Origin: Pseudomonas putida
GTDB taxonomy: Bacteria; Pseudomonadota; Gammaproteobacteria; Pseudomonadales; Pseudomonadaceae
Assembly (NCBI RefSeq): GCF_002906855.1
Contig: NZ_MINI01000038.1
Location: 1,488,001 to 1,552,000 of the forward strand
Reading direction: 5' to 3'
DNA: 64,000 nucleotides
Shown: positions 43,231 to 51,903 of the stretch, one piece after another
How the letters are laid out: each line of letters begins with the position of its first letter
Numbering within the stretch: the stretch's first letter is position 1
Position numbers and translations under genes: made by a program
Notes under the pieces: model-generated
Databases searched by the model: none
Seen by the model: only the letters and a program-made list of their open reading frames with translations
Told to the model about the DNA's origin: nothing

Positions 43231-43908
43231 ATGAAATTGCTGGTGGTCGAGGACGAAGCCCTGCTGCGGCACCACCTCCACACGCGCCTGGGTGAAAGCG
43301 GCCATGTGGTCGAAGCCGTGGCCAATGCCGAAGAAGCGCTGTACCAGGCCGAGCACTTCCATTTCGACCTGGCCATTGTCGACCTGGGCCTGCCTGGCAT
43401 CAGCGGTCTCGAGCTGATCGGCCGCCTGCGCAGCCAGGGCAAGACCTTCCCCATCCTCATTCTCACCGCCCGTGGCAACTGGCAGGACAAGGTCGAAGGC
43501 CTGGCAGCCGGTGCCGACGACTATCTGGTCAAGCCGTTCCAGTTCGAGGAGCTCGAAGCGCGCCTGAACGCCTTGCTGCGTCGTTCCAGCGGTTTCACCC
43601 AGTCGACCATTGCCGCCGGCCCCCTGGTGCTGGACCTCAATCGCAAACAGGCAACCCTGGATGAGCAGCCGCTGGCACTGACGGCCTATGAGTACCGCAT
43701 CCTCGAGTACCTCATGCGTCATCACCAGCAAGTGGTGGCCAAGGACCGCCTGATGGAGCAGCTCTATCCCGGCGACGAGGAACGCGACCCCAACGTCATC
43801 GAGGTGCTGGTCGGTCGCCTGCGTCGCAAGCTCGAGGGTGAGAGCGGCTTCAAGCCGATCGACACGGTGCGCGGTCTCGGCTATCTGTTCACCGAGCGCT
43901 GCAGATGA
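43231..43908 (+). CDS. phoP: Response regulator PhoP
   Basis: 225 residues: receiver (about 1-115) with phospho-acceptor Asp 51 in AIVDLGLPG and Lys in LVKPFQF, and OmpR-type DNA-binding domain (about 130-222). Location between oprH and a PhoQ-type kinase, with PhoP boxes upstream of oprH, identifies it. It activates genes for low-Mg2+ and polycation resistance. Overlaps phoQ by 4 nt (ATGA). Confidence 0.92.
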   Translation: MKLLVVEDEALLRHHLHTRLGESGHVVEAVANAEEALYQAEHFHFDLAIVDLGLPGISGLELIGRLRSQGKTFPILILTARGNWQDKVEGLAAGADDYLVKPFQFEELEARLNALLRRSSGFTQSTIAAGPLVLDLNRKQATLDEQPLALTAYEYRILEYLMRHHQQVVAKDRLMEQLYPGDEERDPNVIEVLVGRLRRKLEGESGFKPIDTVRGLGYLFTERCR

Positions 43909-45251
43909 TCCGCTCGCTGCGGGTACGCCTGATGCTCGCGGCAGCGGTGCTGGCGCTGCTGTTCATGCTGGCGCTGTTGCCGGCGCTGCAGAAGGCATTC
44001 AGCCTCGCCCTGCAGGAGTCGATCGAGCAGCGCCTGGCGTCGGACGTGACCACGCTGATCTCCGCGGCGCGCATCGAGCATGGCCAGTTGCTGATGCCCG
44101 AGCTGCTGCCGGACGAGCGCTACAACCTGCCATACACCGGCCTGCTGGGCTACATCTTCGACCGTGACGGCAACCTGGTCTGGCGCTCGCGCGCCACCGC
44201 CGATCGGCACATCAATTACCGCCCGCGCTACGACGGGCGTGGTAACGAGTTCGCCCGTATCCACCAGGAGGATGGCGAAGAGTTCTTCGTCTATGACGTC
44301 GAGATCAAACTGCTCGGTGGCCAGAGCGCGGCCTACAGCATCGTGGCGCTGCAGCCAGTGAGTGAATACAAGGCCACGCTCAATGGTCTGCGCGAAAAGC
44401 TTTACCTAGGTTTTGGTGCGGCCCTGCTGGCCTTGCTGGCACTGCTCTGGGCCGGCCTGACCTGGGGATTGCGCTCATTACGTCGGCTGAGCCTTGAGCT
44501 GGATGAGGTGGAGTCCGGCGCACGTGATGGCCTCAGCGGCGAGCACCCCCGCGAATTGCTGCGCCTGACACGCTCGCTGAACCGGTTGCTGAGCAGCGAA
44601 CGCGAGCAGCGCACCCGCTATCGCGATTCACTAGGCGACCTGGCACACAGCCTGAAGACCCCGCTGGCAGTGTTGCAGGGCGTGGGCGAGAGCATGCAGC
44701 AGCGTGCTGGCGAACGCGAACAGGCACAGGTGCTGCAGAGCCAGATCGAGCGCATGAGCCAGCAGATCGATTACCAGCTGCAGCGAGCCAGCCTGCGCAA
44801 GAGCGGCCTGGTGCGCCACAGCGTATTGCTGCTGCCGGTGCTGGAGAGCTTGTGCAGCACCTTGGCCAAGGTCTATCGCGACAAGCGGGTGGAGGTCGAG
44901 CTGGATGTGCCTGCGCAGTCGCATGTGCCGATCGAGCAGGGTGCGTTGCTGGAGCTGCTGGGCAATCTGCTGGAGAACGCCTACCGGTTGAGCCTGGGGC
45001 ACCTGCGGGTGAGCCTGCAGGAGGGGCGCGGCACGCTGACACTGTGCGTCGAGGACGACGGCCCCGGGGTGCCGGCTGACCAGCGTGAACGAATTCTCGA
45101 ACGCGGTGAACGGCTAGACCGGCAACATCCGGGGCAGGGCATTGGCCTGGCGGTGGTCAAGGACATCGTCGACAGCTATGGCGCCGAGCTGACGCTGGAT
45201 GAATCCGCGCTGGGCGGGGCCGCCTTCTGCATCACCTTGCACCTCGATTGA
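43905..45251 (+). CDS. phoQ: Sensor histidine kinase PhoQ
   Basis: 448 residues: helix about 8-28, periplasmic sensor (about 29-163) with an acidic patch (EDGEEFFVYD) suited to divalent cations, helix about 165-187, HAMP, phospho-His about 247 (DLAHSLKTPLAVL), and an ATPase domain with NLLENAYRLS, EDDGPGVP and GQGIGLAVV. It senses Mg2+/cationic peptides and phosphorylates PhoP. It starts inside the phoP stop. Confidence 0.92.
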   Translation: MIRSLRVRLMLAAAVLALLFMLALLPALQKAFSLALQESIEQRLASDVTTLISAARIEHGQLLMPELLPDERYNLPYTGLLGYIFDRDGNLVWRSRATADRHINYRPRYDGRGNEFARIHQEDGEEFFVYDVEIKLLGGQSAAYSIVALQPVSEYKATLNGLREKLYLGFGAALLALLALLWAGLTWGLRSLRRLSLELDEVESGARDGLSGEHPRELLRLTRSLNRLLSSEREQRTRYRDSLGDLAHSLKTPLAVLQGVGESMQQRAGEREQAQVLQSQIERMSQQIDYQLQRASLRKSGLVRHSVLLLPVLESLCSTLAKVYRDKRVEVELDVPAQSHVPIEQGALLELLGNLLENAYRLSLGHLRVSLQEGRGTLTLCVEDDGPGVPADQRERILERGERLDRQHPGQGIGLAVVKDIVDSYGAELTLDESALGGAAFCITLHLD

Positions 45252-45262
45252 TCTGCCGCCCG

Positions 45263-45317
45263 GGCGGAATCCCGCCACATACCCTGTACATTTCCCGCCA
45301 CCGGGCGGAAATCCGCC
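45263..45317. promoter_or_regulatory. Two enhancer-like inverted repeats upstream of dctA (putative DctD sites)
   Basis: GGCGG-AATC-CCGCC (45263-45276) and GGCGG-AAAT-CCGCC (45304-45317): 5-bp arms, 4-nt spacer, 41 bp apart, about 80-130 bp upstream of the sigma-54 promoter. The geometry matches NtrC-family activator sites; DctD, the known partner of dctA, is the natural candidate. They follow phoQ directly. Confidence 0.65.
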
Positions 45318-45396
45318 ACCACATCTCAGGGAATTCGCCCCGTCGTTGGGCATTTACGCCCAGCAAACACTGCCTTTGCACCCTTGCTGGGCACTT

Positions 45397-45412
45397 TGGC
45401 ATCGCCCTTGCT
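45397..45412 (+). promoter_or_regulatory. Sigma-54 promoter of dctA
   Basis: TGGCATCGCCCTTGCT matches the -24/-12 consensus TGGCAC-N5-TTGCW, with invariant GG and GC 12 nt apart. Start near 45423. The ~124-nt leader contains AACACAACGACAAAT, a possible Crc/Hfq motif, and a CCCTCC/GGAGGG hairpin. Confidence 0.78.
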
Positions 45413-45546
45413 ATTCCACTTGGCAGAGGCCTGCCCAGGCAGCTCGAACACAACGACAAATCCCTCCGGGTGCAGGAGGGTTAGCGATTCAGGTGCTTGC
45501 ACACCCTGGGAAGGGTGAAGCCGGCACACTTGAGGAAAAATGAGCC

Positions 45547-46869
45547 ATGACGACACGTCAGCCGCTGTACAAATCCCTGTATGTCCAGGTGTTGGTCGCC
45601 ATCACCATTGGCATCCTGCTCGGCCACTTCTACCCCGAAACCGGCGTCGCCCTTAAGCCTTTGGGTGATGGTTTCGTCAAACTGATCAAGATGGTCATCG
45701 CGCCCATCATCTTCTGTACCGTGGTCAGCGGCATCGCCGGCATGCAGAGCATGAAGTCGGTCGGCAAGACTGGCGGCTACGCACTGCTGTACTTTGAAAT
45801 CGTCTCTACCATCGCCCTGATCATCGGCCTGGTGGTCGTCAACGTGGTTCAGCCGGGTGCAGGCATGCACATCGACGTCAGCACCCTGAACGCCAGCAGC
45901 GTGGCCGCCTACGCCGCCGCCGGCGCGCAGCAGACCACCGTCGGCTTCCTGCTCAACATCATCCCCAACACCGTGGTGGGTGCCTTCGCCAACGGCGATA
46001 TCCTGCAAGTGCTGATGTTCTCGGTGATCTTCGGCTTCGCCCTGCACCGCCTGGGCAGCTACGGCAAGCCGGTACTGGACCTGATCGATCGCTTCGCCCA
46101 CGTCATGTTCAACATCATCAACATGATCATGAAGCTGGCCCCGGTCGGTGCCTTCGGTGCCATGGCCTTCACCATCGGCCAGTACGGCGTGGGTTCGCTG
46201 GTGCAGCTGGGCTACCTGATGGCTTGCTTCTACATCACCTGCCTGCTGTTCGTGCTGGTGGTGCTGGGCGGTATCTGCCGCGCTCACGGCTTCAGTGTCC
46301 TCAAGCTGATCCGCTACATCCGTGAAGAGCTGATGATCGTGCTGGGCACTTCCTCCTCGGAATCGGCTCTGCCACGCATGCTGGCCAAGATGGAGCGCCT
46401 GGGTGCCAAGAAGTCGGTCGTCGGCCTGGTGATCCCGACCGGCTACTCGTTCAACCTTGACGGTACCTCGATCTACCTGACCATGGCTGCGGTGTTCATC
46501 GCCCAGGCCACCGATACCCATATGGACATCACCCACCAGATCACCCTGCTGCTGGTGCTGCTGGTCGCGTCCAAAGGTGCTGCCGGCGTGACCGGTTCGG
46601 GCTTCATCGTGCTGGCTGCCACCCTGTCGGCCGTCGGCCACCTGCCGGTTGCCGGCCTGGCGCTGATCCTCGGCATCGACCGCTTCATGTCCGAAGCCCG
46701 CGCACTGACCAACCTGGTCGGCAACGCCGTGGCCACCGTGGTCGTGGCCAAGTGGGTGAAAGAGATGGATGACGACAAGCTGGCCTCCGAGCTGGCTTCC
46801 GGTGGCGCGCCGCTGGAGTTGTCGGTACCTACCGATGATCTGGGCGTTGCAGAAACCCCGGTGCGTTGA
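45547..46869 (+). CDS. dctA: C4-dicarboxylate transport protein DctA
   Basis: 440 residues, about eight membrane helices plus two re-entrant hairpins. Typical pieces: GDGFVKLIKMVIAPIIFCTV, the serine-rich loop GTSSSESALPRML (about 260-272), PTGYSFNLDGTSIYLTM and the C-terminal MSEARALTNLVGNAVA. It imports succinate, fumarate and malate with sodium or protons across the inner membrane. The sigma-54 promoter and upstream enhancers agree with DctBD control, although dctBD is not in the window. A strong terminator follows. Confidence 0.95.
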   Translation: MTTRQPLYKSLYVQVLVAITIGILLGHFYPETGVALKPLGDGFVKLIKMVIAPIIFCTVVSGIAGMQSMKSVGKTGGYALLYFEIVSTIALIIGLVVVNVVQPGAGMHIDVSTLNASSVAAYAAAGAQQTTVGFLLNIIPNTVVGAFANGDILQVLMFSVIFGFALHRLGSYGKPVLDLIDRFAHVMFNIINMIMKLAPVGAFGAMAFTIGQYGVGSLVQLGYLMACFYITCLLFVLVVLGGICRAHGFSVLKLIRYIREELMIVLGTSSSESALPRMLAKMERLGAKKSVVGLVIPTGYSFNLDGTSIYLTMAAVFIAQATDTHMDITHQITLLLVLLVASKGAAGVTGSGFIVLAATLSAVGHLPVAGLALILGIDRFMSEARALTNLVGNAVATVVVAKWVKEMDDDKLASELASGGAPLELSVPTDDLGVAETPVR

Positions 46870-46888
46870 TCCCGATGCGGTAAAAAAG

Positions 46889-46915
46889 AAGGCGACCCTC
46901 GGGTCGCCTTTCTTG
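46889..46915 (+). terminator. Terminator of dctA
   Basis: AAGGCGACC-CTC-GGGTCGCCTT followed by TCTT, 20 nt after dctA; it may also serve the convergent sprT. Confidence 0.8.
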
Positions 46916-46922
46916 TGCCTGC

Positions 46923-47417
46923 CTATTCGACGCGGGTTTCGCCGCTGTACACCAATATCGCCCGGCAGCGTCGGCACAGATAGCGCCGCCCTTGGCGCAC
47001 CAGCTTGTGCCGCTGCGCGGTAAACGGGAAATCACCCTCCGGGCATGGGCAGCGGTAGATGTAACGGGTCACCACACGCCGCTGCACTGCATAGTTGTGG
47101 CAGCGATTCGGCGGCAGCTCATACACCCCGCGCATGATCAGCTGCCACTCCTCACCATGGGCCTGGATGCGGTCACCAAACAGCTGGTGGGCCACCAGGT
47201 GCGCCACTTCATGGGCCACGGTCTGGCGCAGGAAGTCGTCCTGGTTCTCGCGATACAGCTGCAGGTTGAAGCGCAGCAGGTTTTCGTGCAGGTGGGCGAC
47301 ACCGGCCTTCTGGCCGCGCAGCTTGAAGCTGACTTCCGGGCGCGGGAAGGGGCGTTTGAAGAAGGCTTCGGCTTGCTGGTAACAGGTTTCGACGCGTTGT
47401 TTGAGCAGCTCGGGCAT
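46923..47417 (-). CDS. sprT: SprT-family zinc metalloprotein
   Basis: 164 residues. The zinc-protease motif HEVAH lies at about residues 68-72 in VAHEVAHLVAHQLFG, and the C-terminal part is a zinc ribbon with CPCP and CRRC pairs (about 120-160). This is the SprT layout related to eukaryotic Spartan, whose bacterial function is little known. The ATG at 47417 has AGGAG, somewhat distant; an ATG 27 nt further upstream is less likely. Confidence 0.85.
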   Translation of the reverse strand: MPELLKQRVETCYQQAEAFFKRPFPRPEVSFKLRGQKAGVAHLHENLLRFNLQLYRENQDDFLRQTVAHEVAHLVAHQLFGDRIQAHGEEWQLIMRGVYELPPNRCHNYAVQRRVVTRYIYRCPCPEGDFPFTAQRHKLVRQGRRYLCRRCRAILVYSGETRVE

Positions 47418-47510
47418 GGCGGGGTGGTTCTCCTGACCGGGCATTATGCCGGATGCCTGTCGCGGTTGCCGAGCCGCCGGTCAGCAGGCAGGCATCATGA
47501 CAAAGACAAA

Positions 47511-47528
47511 GGCCGCCTTGCGGCGGCC
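47511..47528 (-). terminator. Terminator of the Yip1-family gene
   Basis: Minus strand: GGCCGCC-GCAA-GGCGGCC followed by TTTGTCTTTGTC, 35 nt after the stop of the Yip1-family gene. Confidence 0.75.
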
Positions 47529-47562
47529 TCTGGCTTGATGCCCTATGTTGGCTGGATCTGAT

Positions 47563-48162
47563 CTAGTTGGTGTACACGGGCCCCACGCCCAAACCCCAGA
47601 TGATCACGGTTGCAGCCATGATCGCCACCAGCACAACGAGGCCCACTGCCAGCACGGAGCTTGAGAACAGGAAGCCTTCATCTGACGGTATGTTCATGAA
47701 CGTCGGCAAGCCGACATACAGCAGGTACACGGTGTAGCAAATGGCAGCGGTCCCCACCAGCATGCCCAGCCACAAGTGCGGATAGAGCGCCGCCAGGCCG
47801 CCGAGGAACAGCGGGGTGGCGGTGTAGGTGGCAAAGGCTATGCATTGCGCCATGGACGGGCTGGCGTCGTAGGTGCGGGCCATCCAGTGGATGAAGGCAC
47901 CCATCACCGCCACCCCGGCGAGCATCGCCACGTAGGACATGATGCTCATCCAGATCGCGCTGTCCATGGTCAGCATCACCGCCGGTCGGCCGCCGATTAC
48001 CCAGCCTACCTGGGTTGTGCCGATAAAGGCCGAAATGGCGGGAATCGCCGCCAGGATGAGCGTATGAGTCAGGTACATGTGGCTGATGCTTTCTTCTTCG
48101 CCACGAATCTCCCGCCATTCCTGGTCGGGATGGGTAAACAGCCCCACAACGTGATGAATCAT
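47563..48162 (-). CDS. Yip1-family inner-membrane protein
   Basis: 199 residues with five predicted membrane helices. The start (MIHHVVGLFTHPDQEWREIR) is the Yip1-domain opening found in many bacterial proteins of unknown function. GAGGAG lies 10 nt before the ATG. It stands alone between sprT and ttcA. No partner or substrate can be inferred; a general membrane-organisation role is only a guess. Confidence 0.82.
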   Translation of the reverse strand: MIHHVVGLFTHPDQEWREIRGEEESISHMYLTHTLILAAIPAISAFIGTTQVGWVIGGRPAVMLTMDSAIWMSIMSYVAMLAGVAVMGAFIHWMARTYDASPSMAQCIAFATYTATPLFLGGLAALYPHLWLGMLVGTAAICYTVYLLYVGLPTFMNIPSDEGFLFSSSVLAVGLVVLVAIMAATVIIWGLGVGPVYTN

Positions 48163-48425
48163 GCCGGTCACTCCTCTCAATGTTGCCAATCGCCCCCCAC
48201 ATGGAGCGCAAGCGGCCCGAGGCCAGGACACCGAAGCAGAACGGTAATGTGGCCTTATGTCGCAGTATAGGAAGCCAATCCCTGCACAAACTGCGCTTTT
48301 TAGAGCAAATTGCGCTGTCAGGGCCGTTGTTGATTCCCTTGAAGTCTTTATCGGAATCCCTACAGATGCGCGTGGTTTGTGCGTAAAATAGCCGGCTTTT
48401 GTCACACCTCGCGGATCCAAGCGCT

Positions 48426-49250
48426 ATGGGCACCCTCTCGGTCAACCAGAACAAACTGCAAAAACGCCTGCGTCGTCTCGCTGGCGAAGCCATCACCGAC
48501 TACAACATGATCGAAGATGGCGACAAGGTCATGGTCTGCCTGTCTGGCGGCAAGGACAGCTACACCATGCTCGACGTTCTGTTGCACCTGCAGAAGGTGG
48601 CACCGATCAAGTTCGAGATCGTCGCGGTGAACATGGACCAGAAGCAGCCAGGCTTCCCAGAACATGTGCTGCCGGCCTACCTCAAGGAGCTGGGCGTCGA
48701 GTACCACATCGTCGAGAAGGACACCTACTCGGTGGTCAAGGAGCTGGTGCCCGAGGGCAAGACCACCTGCTCGCTGTGCTCGCGTCTGCGCCGTGGCACC
48801 CTGTATACCTTCGCCGATGAAATCGGTGCGACCAAGATGGCCCTCGGGCACCACCGCGACGACATCGTCGAAACCTTCTTCCTCAACATGTTCTTCAACG
48901 GCGCGCTCAAGGGCATGCCACCGAAGCTGCGCGCCGACGACGGCCGCAACGTGGTGATCCGCCCGCTGGCCTACTGCAGCGAAAAGGACATCCAGGCCTA
49001 CTCGGACATGAAGGAATTCCCGATCATCCCGTGCAACCTCTGCGGCTCGCAGGAGAACCTGCAGCGCCAGGTGGTCAAGGACATGCTGGTGGAGTGGGAG
49101 CGCAAGCACCCTGGCCGCACCGAGAGCATCTTCCGCGCCATGCAGAACGTGGCCCCGTCGCAGCTGGCCGACCGCAATCTGTTCGACTTCACCAGCCTGA
49201 AGATCGACGAGAACGCTACCCCGCGTTTCCTCGACGTGGTGAACATCTGA
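48426..49250 (+). CDS. ttcA: tRNA 2-thiocytidine(32) synthetase TtcA
   Basis: 274 residues. The PP-loop SGGKDS (about 40-45) binds ATP, and the two CxxC pairs, CSLC (about 118-121) and CNLC (about 209-212), hold the 4Fe-4S cluster needed for sulfur transfer to cytidine 32 of some tRNAs. The ATG at 48426 gives the family start MGTLSVNQNKLQKRLRRL; the upstream frame lacks a start site. The Tag-like gene follows 4 bp after the stop. Confidence 0.93.
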   Translation: MGTLSVNQNKLQKRLRRLAGEAITDYNMIEDGDKVMVCLSGGKDSYTMLDVLLHLQKVAPIKFEIVAVNMDQKQPGFPEHVLPAYLKELGVEYHIVEKDTYSVVKELVPEGKTTCSLCSRLRRGTLYTFADEIGATKMALGHHRDDIVETFFLNMFFNGALKGMPPKLRADDGRNVVIRPLAYCSEKDIQAYSDMKEFPIIPCNLCGSQENLQRQVVKDMLVEWERKHPGRTESIFRAMQNVAPSQLADRNLFDFTSLKIDENATPRFLDVVNI

Positions 49251-49254
49251 GGCC

Positions 49255-49926
49255 ATGCGCGATTACCAGTGGCTGCACGCATATTGCCTGAACCGCTTCG
49301 GCTCGGCCGAGGCGCTGGAAGCCTTCCTGCCGCAGCCGCGCACGCCGGCGCAGCTGCGCGCCATCGCTGACGACCGCTACCTGTCGACCCTGGCCCTGCG
49401 CGTGTTCCGCGCCGGGCTCAAGCACAGCCTGGTGGATGCCAAGTGGCCTGCGTTCGAGCAGGTGTTCTTCGGCTTCGACCCAGAGAAGGTGGTGCTGATG
49501 GGCGCCGAGCACCTGGAGCGGTTGATGCACGACGAGCGCATCATCCGCCATCTGGGCAAGCTCAAGAGCGTGCCGCGCAATGCGCAGATGATCCTCGACG
49601 TGGCGAAGGAGAAGGGCAGCTTCGGCGCGTTCATCGCCGACTGGCCGGAGACCGACATCGTCGGGCTGTGGAAGTACCTGGCCAAGCACGGCAACCAACT
49701 GGGCGGATTGTCGGCACCGCGCTTCCTGCGCATGGTCGGCAAGGACACCTTCATCCCCACTGAAGACATGGCGGCGGCGTTGATTGCACAGAAGGTGATC
49801 GACAAGCAGCCGACCAGCCAGCGCGACCTGGCCCTGGTGCAGCAAGCGTTCAATCAATGGCACGCAGAGAGCGGGCGACCGCTGTGCCAGTTGTCGGTAA
49901 TGCTGGCGCATACCGTCAACCATTGA
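49255..49926 (+). CDS. Divergent DNA-3-methyladenine glycosylase I (Tag)-like protein
   Basis: 223 residues. The core FDPEKVVLMGAEHLERLM and IIRHLGKLKSVPRNA align well with E. coli Tag. But at the Tag active site (LEGQQAGLSW) it reads LRVFRAGLKH, so the base-binding Glu38 and Trp46 positions are Arg and His, and the zinc ligands at Tag positions 4, 17, 175 and 179 have no obvious counterparts. It keeps the helix-hairpin fold but probably not normal 3-methyladenine excision. Only 4 bp separate it from ttcA, so it is co-transcribed. Confidence 0.75.
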   Translation: MRDYQWLHAYCLNRFGSAEALEAFLPQPRTPAQLRAIADDRYLSTLALRVFRAGLKHSLVDAKWPAFEQVFFGFDPEKVVLMGAEHLERLMHDERIIRHLGKLKSVPRNAQMILDVAKEKGSFGAFIADWPETDIVGLWKYLAKHGNQLGGLSAPRFLRMVGKDTFIPTEDMAAALIAQKVIDKQPTSQRDLALVQQAFNQWHAESGRPLCQLSVMLAHTVNH

Positions 49927-49933
49927 GATCGCC

Positions 49934-49952
49934 GGGGCCGCAAAGCGGCCCC
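49934..49952. terminator. Hairpin between convergent genes
   Basis: GGGGCCGC-AAA-GCGGCCCC, identical stem to the one at 4461, between the Tag-like gene and the convergent DUF2069 gene. Confidence 0.6.
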
Positions 49953-49957
49953 CGAAC

Positions 49958-50371
49958 TCAACTGCCTTCGCCCGCCATGCGCCGTTCGAACTGGAATTTC
50001 CAGCGCACATACAGCAGCCCGGCAATGAACAACCCCAGGCTCACCAGCACTTCCACCCAACCAAACACTGCACGCGCCGGGTCGAACGCCGCCAGCACGC
50101 CCTTGATGAAATAGATATTCACCACGAAGCAGGTCCAGGCATGCGCCCGGGCGCTGCCCATCAGCATGCCCGGCAGCAGCAACAGCAGCGGCACCAACTC
50201 GATCGCCAGGATCACTTCGACCCGTGCCCCATGCAGGTTGGCAAACCACAGATTGTTCACCACCAGCAGCGCGATCAGGCCAAAGAAGCATGCCAGGCTC
50301 AACGCCCGCGTAAGGCGCAGCCGCGGTGCCAGCCATTCGAGTGAGGGCAACACCTTGGGCTTTTTAGCCAC
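49958..50371 (-). CDS. DUF2069 membrane protein
   Basis: 137 residues. A GTG start (VAKKPKVLPSLEWLAPRL) overlaps the wrbA stop by 8 nt; no ATG is available, and the overlap supports GTG. Four predicted membrane helices (about 22-42, 50-70, 75-95, 107-127) with NNLWFANLHGAR and YFIKGVLAAF, features of DUF2069. Its neighbour set (arsC-wrbA-DUF2069) is the operon. Function unknown. Confidence 0.82.
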   Translation of the reverse strand: MAKKPKVLPSLEWLAPRLRLTRALSLACFFGLIALLVVNNLWFANLHGARVEVILAIELVPLLLLLPGMLMGSARAHAWTCFVVNIYFIKGVLAAFDPARAVFGWVEVLVSLGLFIAGLLYVRWKFQFERRMAGEGS

Positions 50372-50969
50372 GCGCGGCCTCCAGGGCCTTGGCCGTGGTC
50401 GCCAGGCGTTGGCCAAGGGCGCGGCACAAAGCGATCTCGTGTTGGTCCAGCTCACGCTTGCCATCGGCGCCGGCATGGTGGCTGGCGCCGTAAGGGGTGC
50501 CGCCACCACGGGTCTCCAGCAGTGCCGATTCACTGTAAGGCAGGCCCATCACCAACATGCCGTGGTGCATCAGCGGCAGCATCATCGACAGCAGGGTGGT
50601 CTCCTGGCCGCCGTGCAGGCTGGCGGTGGAGGTGAACACGCCAGCCGGTTTGCCGACCAGTTCACCACCCAGCCACAGGCTGCTGGTGCCATCGAGGAAA
50701 TACTTCAGCGGTGCGGCCATGTTGCCGAAGCGGGTCGGGCTGCCCAGCACCAGGCCGGCGCAGTGGCGCAGGTCGTCGAGGGTGGCGTACAGCGCGCCGC
50801 TGGCCGGGATGTCCGGGGCCACCGCTTCGCACTCGGTAGAGATCGCCGGCACTGTGCGCAGGCGCGCTTCCATGCCGGCCAGCTCGATGCCGCGGGCGAT
50901 ATGCCGGGCCATCTCGCTGGTCGAACCGTGACGGCTGTAATACAGCACCAGGATGTAGGGCGCGCTCAC
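50364..50969 (-). CDS. wrbA: NAD(P)H:quinone oxidoreductase WrbA
   Basis: 201 residues, flavodoxin-like. FMN-binding pieces are YYSRHGSTSEMARHIARG (phosphate loop, about 10-27), GSPTRFGNMAAPLKYFLDGT (about 75-95) and TASLHGGQETT (about 112-122), diagnostic of WrbA. It reduces quinones by two electrons. Its ATG overlaps the arsC stop by 4 nt, and its end overlaps the DUF2069 start. Confidence 0.93.
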   Translation of the reverse strand: MSAPYILVLYYSRHGSTSEMARHIARGIELAGMEARLRTVPAISTECEAVAPDIPASGALYATLDDLRHCAGLVLGSPTRFGNMAAPLKYFLDGTSSLWLGGELVGKPAGVFTSTASLHGGQETTLLSMMLPLMHHGMLVMGLPYSESALLETRGGGTPYGASHHAGADGKRELDQHEIALCRALGQRLATTAKALEAARG

Positions 50970-51319
50970 GGCAGGATCTCCAGCACCTTCTCTGGCGGGC
51001 GGCCGATCACGGCCTTGTCACCAGCAATCAGGATCGGCCGTTCGATCAGTTTGGGATTTTTGACCATGGCGTCGATCAGTTGCGCGTCGGTCAGCGCCAG
51101 GTTGCCCAGGTCCAGGGCCTTGTATTCGTCTTCGCCGCTGCGCAGCAGCTGGCGCGGGGCGATACCCAGCTTGCCGAGCAGGGCCTTGAGGGTGGCCGCG
51201 TCGGGCGGGGTTTCCAGGTAGCGCACGATGGTCGGTGCCAGGCCGCGTTGTTCGAGCAGTTCCAGCGCGCCGCGGGATTTCGAGCAGCGCGGGTTATGAT
51301 AGAGCGTCAAGTCAGTCAT
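50966..51319 (-). CDS. arsC: ArsC-family arsenate reductase (glutaredoxin type)
   Basis: 117 residues. The active Cys sits in YHNPRCSKSRGALELL (about residue 11), and conserved residues follow in RYLETPPD and NPKLIERPILI (Arg near 94). This layout is the glutaredoxin-linked ArsC. No arsenic efflux genes are nearby, so it may be a housekeeping member. The ATG at 51319 gives the usual start MTDLTLYHN. First gene of the arsC-wrbA-DUF2069 operon, divergent from the thioredoxin-like gene. Confidence 0.87.
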   Translation of the reverse strand: MTDLTLYHNPRCSKSRGALELLEQRGLAPTIVRYLETPPDAATLKALLGKLGIAPRQLLRSGEDEYKALDLGNLALTDAQLIDAMVKNPKLIERPILIAGDKAVIGRPPEKVLEILP

Positions 51320-51404
51320 GTCGGGTCGCATCCAGCTGGGTGTGGCGGCTATTCTAACCGCAGCGACTGACCTATTTGCTTGAAACTTCGAGAAGGATTG
51401 ACCC

Positions 51405-51869
51405 ATGGCAAGGCGTCTGGCAGCAGTACTGGCCATCACCGCGAGCCTGTTGCTCGGTGGTTGCGGTGCCGATTACGGCGTGGACCAAGATGGCAAGACG
51501 GTAAAGGCGGAACAGATCGACGGGCACTGGGTAGTGCTCAATTACTGGGCCGAATGGTGTGGCCCGTGCCGTACCGAGGTACCCGAGCTGAACCAGGCGG
51601 CCAAGCAATGGGCGGCCGATGGCATCAAGGTGTTCGGGGTGAACTTCGATGGCCTGCAGGGCCCGGAACTGAAGCAGGCAGCGGAAGCCTTGGGCATCGG
51701 CTTCACCGTGCTGGCGCAGGACCCGGCCGAGCGTTATGACCTGCCACGCAGCGAGGCGCTGCCGGTGACCTACATCATCGATGACAAGGGCAAGGTGCGT
51801 GAGCAACTGCTGGGTGAGCAGACCCTGGAAGGGCTGCAGGCCAAAATCAAGGCGCTCAAAGGCGCCTGA
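51405..51869 (+). CDS. Thioredoxin-like lipoprotein (TlpA family)
   Basis: 154 residues. The N-terminus is a lipoprotein signal with lipobox LLGGC (Cys about 20), so it is membrane-anchored in the periplasm. The thioredoxin fold has AEWCGPCRTEVPEL (WCGPC about 50-54) and cis-Pro in EALPVTY. It should act in periplasmic disulfide exchange, perhaps for cytochrome maturation or repair. It stands alone, ending in a GGGGCTGC-type hairpin (51874-51898). Confidence 0.88.
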   Translation: MARRLAAVLAITASLLLGGCGADYGVDQDGKTVKAEQIDGHWVVLNYWAEWCGPCRTEVPELNQAAKQWAADGIKVFGVNFDGLQGPELKQAAEALGIGFTVLAQDPAERYDLPRSEALPVTYIIDDKGKVREQLLGEQTLEGLQAKIKALKGA

Positions 51870-51873
51870 TGCA

Positions 51874-51898
51874 TTTGGGGCTGCAATGCGGCCCCAAA
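51874..51898. terminator. Hairpin between convergent genes
   Basis: TTTGGGGCTGC-AAT-GCGGCCCCAAA (one wobble pair), between the thioredoxin-like gene and the META-domain gene; same family as the hairpins at 4461 and 20749. Confidence 0.65.
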
Positions 51899-51903
51899 CA
51901 TTC

